From Brachynemurus nebulosus (lineage: Eukaryota > Arthropoda > Insecta > Neuroptera > Myrmeleontidae), in NCBI GenBank assembly GCA_035578155.1, contig JAPWDM010000015.1, positions 4,775,501 through 4,839,500 on the forward strand: 64,000 bases of DNA, in the 5' to 3' direction. The notes under the pieces are model-generated. The model worked only from the letters and a program-made list of their open reading frames with translations, made no database searches and was not told where the DNA came from. Position 1 is the stretch's first letter. Every line of letters starts with the position of its first letter. This document shows positions 56,666 through 64,000 of the stretch, one piece after another. Position numbers and translations under genes: made by a program.

Positions 56666-57177
56666 CTACACGATGCTACGAACGTTCCTTCCAACATTCG
56701 ATCGAACGTTTGAGGCAGTTAAGTTCGACAGTTGGTGCGACGAATGTATCTGCTACACGGTGAGTCGAATGTTTGATCCAATACGAATGATAATGTGTTG
56801 GTACTCAGTCGACAACGCTGTTATCTGTCTGATGTTATCTCTAATGTTATACACTGATGTTGTCTCTCTTGTATAATGTGTTGGGACAAACGTGACGAAG
56901 ATGTTATCTGTCTGATGTTATCTCTAATGTTATACACTGATGTTGTCTCTCTTCACATGAACGAGTCGTGCGCAACCAACGAACACAACCAACATTGACC
57001 TTCAAACGTTCGAAGCATCCCTTTGACTCGGTGCAAGAATACCGACATCGAACGGGACACGACCAAATGCGAATGTTTGACGCTCGACATTGGACACTCG
57101 TAGGTTCGAACAACGGCTACACGATGCTATGAACCATCCAACGTCGAATGTTGGAAGGTGTTCGTAGCATCGTGTAG
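56666..57177. mobile_element. 512-bp repeat with inverted ends and internal duplication
   Basis: The left CTACACGATGCTACGAACG... (56666-56701) and its inverted counterpart (57144-57177) match over about 34 bases. A third, direct copy of the end motif at 57117 pairs with the right end to make a 61-base hairpin. A 51-bp sequence is present twice in direct orientation (56820-56870 and 56903-56953). No clear target duplication, so superfamily unknown. Non-coding. Confidence 0.65.
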
Positions 57178-57638
57178 CAGCGGCATAACATTACACACCG
57201 TACATACATACATATTATGTACAGCAGTGTTCAGTGCTAAGTTCGTGCCTCAGCTGCTCATACATACATACATACCAGCGATAGCAACTCCATCATCGAT
57301 CAACATACCATACATGCATACGTATATGTTCGTTGGCTTTGTGTGGATACTGTGTATATGTAAAAGTAACAGTTTCGCAACGGACAAAAAAAAGCACGTG
57401 TCAAGAAACAAACACATAACCATTTTAACAAAATAAATACTTTAAAAACTTTCAAAAACCAATTTTTAAGCACGTAAATTATAAATTATACAATCATAGA
57501 CATTCAGCTGTTTAAGTTTTACCAGCGTTGTTTACAAAAAGTTAATAATTTTGTGTAAAATTATTCAGTCAGTGTTTGTTTACAACAAAGAATATCACAG
57601 TGAACGCTTTCATATTACAAAAAGTGGATTAATTCTGA
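57178..57638. other. Possible 5' LTR or leader region of BEL/Pao 2
   Basis: Non-coding, with catacatacata repeats at 57195-57275. The BEL/Pao 5' LTR probably lies here, but no 3' LTR is present for comparison, so boundaries cannot be set. Confidence 0.35.
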
Positions 57639-57753
57639 AGCATTGGTAATATAAGTAGCATCTACACTCCAATCCATGAAGCATTGGGTAGCAAATCTAC
57701 ACTCCAATCCATGAAGCATTGGCAACGTCAGTAGTATCTACATTCCAGTCCAG
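57639..57753 (+). repeat. Threefold tandem repeat in the leader of BEL/Pao 2
   Basis: Three imperfect units of about 35-42 bp, each with gaagcattgg followed by atctacactccaatccat or a variant. A GTACGT donor-like site lies at 57849. Confidence 0.8.
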
Positions 57754-57966
57754 AAAATCCAGGTTACATCAATCAATATTTTGAAGTCAACATACTTCTA
57801 CATCATTTATTGGGAATCATCAAGCAGTGATTAACCGTCCCAACAAGGTACGTGTCACCAATTCCCTAAATAAAAATTCCTTTTAAAGTTATTTTTTACA
57901 ATACATTTTTCATTGTTTTAATTTGTGCATTGTTTCAATCTGAGCCGCATTTATTTTCAAATTACA

Positions 57967-59658
57967 ATGGCTCAATTGACAGTATTAATTCAGCAACGCG
58001 GTCAAATCAAAGCAGCTTTGACTCGTTTTAAAACATATTTTAAAAGTAATAAAGTAGCATCTAACTGCTTACAAATTAAGCTACGTTTACAAAAGTTTAT
58101 ACCATTGTATGACGATTTTCAAATGATTCAATCCCAGATTGAATTAATGGACGCAGGCAATGAAGCTGCTCAATTATCAGAAAGAGCACAATTTGAAGAC
58201 ACCTATTTTTCGCTATTAGCTGAAGCAGAAGCTTTTTTAGAAGAAAATACTCGCGATACGAATTCATGTACAAATAACAGTAATATTAATGATGCATTAA
58301 CACGTGTAACTAATCTAAATCAACAGGTAAAGCTCCCAAAAATAAACCTCCCTGAGTTTCACGGTTCATATGAACATTGGTTATCGTTTAGGGATTCGTT
58401 CAATGCGCTTGTAAATTCAAAACCTATATCTAACATAGAAAAGTTTCATTTAAAATCTTCCTTAAAAGGAGACGCATTACAAATTATACAGTCATTAGAG
58501 ATTTCTGATCAGAATTATTCTGTTGCATGGCAGTTAATTCAGGACAGGTATGAAAATAAAAAACTTATTGTAAACAGTCACGTCAGTGCTTTATTCAATT
58601 TAAATTCGACCGAAAAAGAATCCCACATAAAAATTCGTCATCTCATTGACAGTGTCAACAAGCATATTCGATCCTTGCAAGCACTTAATTTACCAACCGA
58701 ACATTGGGATATTCTAATCATTTATATCATTACTTCTAAATTAGATAATAACACGAGAAAAGAGTGGGAAACTCAAAACAATTCCGCAGAATTGCCCACC
58801 TTAAAGCAATTAATCGAATTTTTAAATCACAAGTGTCAAGTACTTGAAACATTAAATAATACGCTTTCAAATCAAGCTTACAATGCACAACATAAATTTA
58901 AAAACTTTAAAAACGGTCAGTGGAACAATCATGACAATCCCACGCCTAAAAATAAATCGCTTGTACATTTTTCAACAAAACAAAATTTTAAATGTACATT
59001 TTGTTCGGGTACACATCCCATTTATAAATGTCAAGAATTTCTACAGCTTCCGGTAGTCACCAGAATTACGGAAGTAGAAAATTTACATTTATGCAAAAAT
59101 TGCCTCAAACAGGCACATGATCACAATCAATCATGCAACTCCAGAAATTGTATGATTTGTAACAAATTTCATAACACGTTGTTACATACAGAAACAGTAG
59201 CAGTAACAACAGCTAGTAATTCATGTATTACAGAACAAGTAATACTATCAACTGCTATAGTTGATGTGATTGGTTCACAAAACAAGCCAATTACAGCCAG
59301 GGTACTTTTAGACAGTGCATCAATGTCTAATTACATTACCAGCACTCTGTGTCATAAATTACAATTAAAAACATTTCCAATTAAAGTTCCTATCAAGGGG
59401 ATTAATAACTCACAATTTGTGGCTAACAGAGCTGCAAAAGCTAAAATCCAGTCAAAAGTTAGTGGATTTTCGTGCACACTCACATTTTACGTAATTCCAG
59501 AAATTACTAACAATTTACCCATTATCAATATAGATACTTCCAAGTTCACTATTCCCTCAAATATCAAATTAGCAGATCCGTTATTTTACGAATCCAGTTC
59601 AGTAGATATGCTAATAGGTGCAGGTATGTTTTATCAAATCAATCAAATCGGGTTTTAA
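57967..59658 (+). pseudogene. Gag and protease of BEL/Pao 2
   Basis: The likely start is MAQLTVLIQQRGQIKAAL at 57967 rather than the upstream in-frame ATG at 57925. The DUF1759-type capsid region includes LPKINLPEFHGSYEHWLSFR and LKSSLKGDALQII. Zinc knuckles begin near residue 342 (CTFCSGTHPIYKC, CKNCLKQAHDHNQSC, CMICNKFHNTLLH). A DUF1758-type protease has VLLDSASMSNYIT near residue 446 and ends in MLIGAGMFYQI. A frameshift at about 59640-59660 breaks the frame before the polymerase. In the intact BEL/Pao 1 these parts lie in one frame with pol. Confidence 0.9.
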
Positions 59659-61447
59659 TTCACCTATTTTTCAAAATACCCAATTAGGATGGGTTGTTAG
59701 CGGGCATTGTCCCACTTTACAAAACGGGACACAAGAATCACATTCGTCTTGTTTCTTTGGTCTTCAGGAACAGATAGAGAAATTTTGGGAAATAGAGGAA
59801 GTGCACTCACATCAACCTGTATTATCATCAGATGAACAGGAATGTGAACGATTGTTTAAGGCAACAACTGACAGAGATTCAGATGGTAGTTTCATAGTTC
59901 AGCTGCCCATTCGTGAAAATTCAATTTCATCTTTAGGTAGCTCACACGATGTCGCTCTCAAACGACTTTTGTCTACAGAACGACGTCTTAATGCAAATTC
60001 AGAATTAAGACAACAATATTGCCAGTTCATGAAAGAGTACAAAGAACTAGGTCACATGACGAAAATAGATCCTGATAGTTTAGCTCTTAACACAAAAACT
60101 AATTATTTACCACATCATGCAGTGGTTAAAGAAACATCGCTCACTACCAAATGTAGAGTGGTTTTCGATGGTTCAGCTAAAACCAGTTCAGGAGTGTCGT
60201 TAAATGACACACTCTATGTTGGGCCGAAGCTCCAACAAGATTTATTCAATATTTTAATACGATTTAGGCTGCATTTATATGTCATGTCAGCAGACATCGT
60301 CAAGATGTATCGCCAAATAAAAATGCATCCAGATCATAGAAATTTACAGTGTGTATTATGGCGCGATTCTCAAGCGAATATCTGTACATACACTTTAAAT
60401 ACTGTAACATATGGGCTAGCAAGCTCTCTTTATCAAGCTATTCGATGTTTACGCGAATTGTCCGACATTCATAGTGAATCATATCCATTAGAGTCTCTTA
60501 TAATTAAAGAAGATTTCTACGTAGATGATTTGTTAACGGGTTCCAATCAATTAAATGATTTAATAAATATGCGCGACAATATAGTTCATATTTTATCATC
60601 AGCGAACTTACAATTAAACAAATGGATGTCTAATCATAAAGATGTCACATTAGATTTGCAAAGTATTTCGTCCTCTCAAGTACTCATTTTAGACGGAAAC
60701 GAAAATCAAAAAACACTCGGTATCAGATGGAATTCTCAGACAGATACGATCCACTACCAAGTGTGTGATACTTCTAAATTAAAAGTCGTAAACATAACAA
60801 AGCGTCTTATTTTATCGCATATATCGAAATTATTCGATCCGTTAGGATTATTAGGGCCAACAATTGTCCTTGCGAAAATAATCATGCAGCAATTATGGCA
60901 ATCAGGTTCCGACTGGGATGAACCAGTTTCTGATCAAATTATTACTCAATGGGAATCATACATATCGGATTTAAACTCGTTTAACAATTTTCAAATACCC
61001 AGATGTTCAATTATTGAAAGCACAGTCACTATTCAATTAGTAGGTTTCTGTGACAGTTCAGAGAAAGCATACGGGGCATGTATTTACGTCAGGTGTATTA
61101 CCTCCGAAGGTAAAATTTTAGTTACATTGCTAACAGCAAAATCACGTATTGCTCCCATTAAAAGTATAACGTTAGCCAGACTAGAACTAAATGCAGCAGT
61201 AGTTTTATCAAACTTGGCTTCAAAAGTTATAGAGTCATTTAGGTTTCAAATACATCATTTTTCTGGTGGAGTGATTCAACCATTACTTTATGGTGGATTT
61301 CAGGGTCTCCACAAAAGTGGAAAACATATGTATCAAATCGTGTTTCTGTCATACAATCACTTACCCAGATATCTGACTGGAACTATGTACGTTCTCAACA
61401 AAACCCAGCAGATCTTATATCTCGTGTGGTGTCAGCATCAAAATTAA
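59618..61447 (+). pseudogene. Reverse transcriptase and RNase H of BEL/Pao 2
   Basis: In the second frame: TQLGWVVSGHC, NYLPHHAVVKE, RVVFDGSAKTSSGVSLND, MSADIVKMYRQI (catalytic Asp), VTYGLASSLYQAIR and DFYVDDLLTG (YVDD at about 60519). The Pao RNase H domain has LVGFCDSSEKAYGACIY and TLARLELNAAVVLS. A one-base frameshift near 61262 follows; the true frame continues FWWSDSTITLWWI and QQNPADLISRG up to the third ORF. The last 60 residues of the 609-residue frame are out-of-frame sequence. Confidence 0.9.
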
Positions 61448-62517
61448 TTAACTCATCGTTATGGTGGGATGGGCCGCCATGGCTAAGTCAAACAACTGAT
61501 ACGTGGCCAGTTCAAAATTGGTCTCATAATTTTTCGTCTTCATCAGAAGATCTAGAGTTACGAAAAACTTCTAATTTTACATTTGCTACAACCACAACAG
61601 ATACCTTTTATTTACGTTTTTCCAATTTTAATAAATTAGTCAGATGCGTTGCATACATGGTCAGATTTTACAATAATTGCAAACTACCCGTTGAACTTAG
61701 AACTACGGGTGCATTGACTGTCCCTGAACTGAACCAAGCGCATGACAAAATAATCAAAATTGTACAAGCAGAAGCGTTTGCTTCAGAAATTCAGCGACTA
61801 AGTTCAAATAAACAGCTCAAACGCTCAAGTAAATTACTTTCTTTAAATCCGTTCCTAGATGAACACGGAATATTACGAGTAGGTGGTCGAATTAATCAAG
61901 CAAACTTAAGTTTCAATCGGAAACATCAAATTTTGCTACCCAAATCTCATCACGTGACCATACTTATTACTATTCAATTTCATTTAAATCATCTTCATGC
62001 TGGTGTCCAAGCCACATTAGCAGCAATCAGATTACGTTATTGGCCTTTATCCGCCAAATCTATCATTAAACAAGTTATTTTCAAATGCGTTAAATGTTTT
62101 AAGGTTAATCCTAAAGAGATTACTCCATTAATGGGTGATTTACCGGGTAATAGAATTAAACCATCTCGTCCATTTTCATATGTTGGTATAGATTTTTGTG
62201 GATATTTTTACATTTCGGAATCTCGACGACGCGGTAAGTCATTAACCAAAGTTTACATTTGTATATTTAAATGTTTCGTGACGAAAGCGTGTCACTTAGA
62301 AATCGTTATGAATTTAACTACCGATTCTTTTATCGCCTCGTTAAAACGATTTATTTCTAGGAGAGGTGTGCCTTTAGTAGTCTATTGCGACAACGCAAAA
62401 AACTTTGTGGGTGCAGCTAACGAACTTAAGGAAGTCAAAAGATTACTTTCTTCTCCATCAAATCAAACTAGTATTCAAACCTTTTCAACGATGGTGTTTT
62501 TAGCAGAAAAAAACTAG
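61426..62517 (+). pseudogene. Integrase of BEL/Pao 2, truncated
   Basis: The segment before the zinc domain (LRVGGRINQANLSF, KHQILLPKSHHVT) is followed by CVKCFKVNP near 62090. Catalytic core: Asp in YVGIDFCGYFY, then LEIVMNLTTDSFIASLKRF and RRGVPLVVYCDNAKNFVGAA (second Asp). The protein then runs out of homology at about 62497, before the Glu-containing GGLWEA-type motif. The end of the frame (MVFLAEKN) is foreign sequence. Loss of the Glu and C-terminal domains makes the integrase non-functional. Confidence 0.9.
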
Positions 62518-62888
62518 CAGAAAAAAACCATGCGTCAACACCATGCGTTAAAAATATTCTTTGAGAATAACAAAACGATATTTGAATAGCCGAATAGTTA
62601 GCACATATCGACTAAATGAACTACCAACATCACGTTTCGTTTATACTATGTACGTACTCACAACATATTGAATGATCCAAAATCATCTAATATTTTTGTT
62701 CCAAAATAAAACGGAAAAATAACAAAACTGACAAGACTTACCGTTTTGAAATCAACATCGATACTTCACCCAACTAATAAACTAATATACAAGAAACATT
62801 CAGAAAATTTTTCGCACCTTAAATGTTGGAAAGTAAATGATAAAATATAAAAATTGCTAAATATTGAATAGCGCATACGTCAGTTATC
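62518..62888. other. Stretch between BEL/Pao 2 and the satellite
   Basis: No gene recognised. A short direct repeat agcagaaaaaaac is present twice at the junction (62502-62530). Confidence 0.5.
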
Positions 62889-64000
62889 GTAAATTAGAAC
62901 CAAAATTTCGGAAAAACGGCCAGCCGTCTATTTTTCGTTGGCATGACGTCTTGTTGCCTTGACTCATAGTAACAACCAGTGAAAATTTGAACCAGATCCT
63001 ATGCGTCGTTTTCAGGCAAATGACGGCAAAAAAAATGTTTTGTTGAAAAATGCGTCTTAAATACATGATTCGAAGTCCAATTTCGGGAAAACGGCTAGCC
63101 GTCTATTTTCTGCTGATATGGTATTTTCTAGCTTATTACATTAGTAATAACTAGCGAAAGTTTGAACCAGATCCTATGCGTGGTTTTCTGGCAACAGACG
63201 GCCGAAATTTTTTTTTTTTGGACGTAAGCGCCTTAAATACATGATTCGAAGTCAAATTTCGGGAAAACGGCAAGCCGTCTATTTTCTGCTGGTATGGCGT
63301 TTTCTAGCTTATTACATTAGTAATAACCAGCGAAAGTTTGAACCAGATCCTATGCGTGGTTTTCTGGCAATTGACGCCCAAAAATTTTTTTTGTGTAAGT
63401 AAGGGCTGCAATACATGATTCGAATCTCAATTTCGGGAAAAGGGCTAGCCGTCTATTTCCTGCTGGTATGGCGTTTTCTAGCTTATTACATTGGTAATAG
63501 CCGGCGAAAGTTTGAACCAGATCCTATGCGTGGTTTTCTGGCAAATGACGGCAAAAAAATGTTTTGTTGAAAAATGCGCCTTAAAAAACATGATTCGAAG
63601 TCAAATTTCGGGAAAACGGCTAGCCGTCTATTTTCGGTTGGTATGGCGTTTTCTAGCTTATTACATTAGTAATAACCAGCGAAAGTTTGAACCAGATCCT
63701 ATGCGTGGTTTTCTGGCAATTGACGGCCAAAATTTTTTTTTGTGGAAGTAAGCGCTGTAATACATGATTCGAAGTCCAATTTCGGGAAAACGGCTAGCCG
63801 TCTATTTTCTGCTGATATGGCGTCTTCTGGCTTATTACTGCTGGTATGGCGTTTTCTAGCTTATTACATTAGTAATAACCAGCGAAAGTTTGAACCAGAT
63901 CCTATGCGTGGTTTTCTGGCAATTGACGCCCAAAAATTTTTTTTGTGTAAGTAAGGGCTGCAATACATGATTCGAAGCTCAATTTCGGGAAAAGGGCTAG
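62889..64000. repeat. Satellite array, about 175-bp monomers in trimers
   Basis: Monomers begin (acatgattcgaag) at 63064, 63240, 63414, 63589, 63763 and 63966, after a divergent first unit at about 62889. Spacing is 174-176 bp except for one of 203 bp caused by a 29-bp internal duplication (63803-63860). Most contain the palindrome ACGGCTAGCCGT. The tails before each start follow the order 1-2-3-1'-2'-3', so there is a three-monomer higher-order unit of about 525 bp. Open frames here are by-products. The array runs off the window. Confidence 0.93.

Larger units (their letters stand above)
57639..62500 (+). mobile_element. BEL/Pao LTR retrotransposon 2, frameshifted and 3'-truncated
   Basis: Gag-pol domains in BEL/Pao order read on the plus strand from 57967 to about 62497, where integrase stops in the middle of its core. 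No integrase C-terminus, no DUF5641 domain and no 3' LTR follow. Its proteins differ clearly from those of BEL/Pao 1, so it is a separate lineage. Confidence 0.9.

Noticed and set aside
57195..57280. catacatacata repeats as a CRISPR-like or regulatory array
   Set aside because: They are a plain simple repeat in eukaryotic DNA.
63071..63095. Possible CENP-B box in the satellite (tttcgggaaaacgg)
   Set aside because: TTCG and CGG are present, but the spacing is off by one base and the CGGG core is missing.
63491..63954. Open frames of 70-86 codons in the right end
   Set aside because: They repeat with the satellite period and change with its indels; they are by-products of the 175-bp repeat.

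Overview
This is eukaryotic DNA, very AT-rich and almost entirely transposable elements. The mix (piggyBac, Tc1, hAT with a BED finger, a P-like element with a THAP domain, BEL/Pao and Ty3 LTR elements, Jockey/I-type LINEs and a satellite of about 175 bp) points to an arthropod, most likely an insect; I cannot name the order. No ordinary host gene is certain. The best candidate is a three-exon Myb/SANT-like gene at 54920-55855, which may itself belong to a transposon. I saw no tRNA, rRNA or CRISPR.

Region 1 (1-39059) is a nested stack whose boundaries can be read from target-site duplications (TSDs). A decayed piggyBac transposase (25439-26144 and 38808-39059) appears to be the oldest layer. 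A deleted Ty3-type LTR element (A) abuts it; its 5' LTR runs off the left edge. The 3' LTR of A is split into three pieces (5031-5516, 17121-17270, 25236-25438) by two insertions. The first is a Tc1 element (5517-17120, TSD TA). It contains a hAT element (5592-15580, TSD gtataagg), which contains an intact BEL/Pao element (6853-14100, TSD aaatg) with a 1720-residue open gag-pol. The second is a Ty3-type element B (17271-25235, TSD ggat). The 5' LTR of A holds a LINE tail (517-861). The piggyBac is also split by a TIR element starting CACTGAG (26145-38807, TSD TA). That element carries a three-exon THAP/P-like transposase gene, a 306-bp MITE and a gag-only LTR element (32771-38735, TSD ctac).

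Region 2 (39060-45871) has LINE ORF1 fragments on the minus strand, a 5'-truncated LINE with a 14-16 bp TSD (39885-43251), and a DUF7869-like fragment.

Region 3 (45872-51799) is a 5.9-kb element with CACTCAG termini, carrying a broken transposase-like gene that is itself interrupted by a 518-bp Tc1 derivative.

Region 4 (51800-57200) has a zinc-finger tail of a probable pogo-like protein, a GC-richer LINE with an RNase H domain and a 3' hairpin, the Myb/SANT gene, a MITE and a hairpin-rich repeat.

Region 5 (57590-64000) is a second, frameshifted and 3'-truncated BEL/Pao element followed by a 175-bp satellite array, arranged as trimers, that runs off the right edge.

The genes do not form a pathway; each serves the mobility of its own element, and most are broken. 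The copies that look youngest are BEL/Pao 1, Ty3 B and the gag-only element, whose paired LTRs are nearly identical where I compared them.
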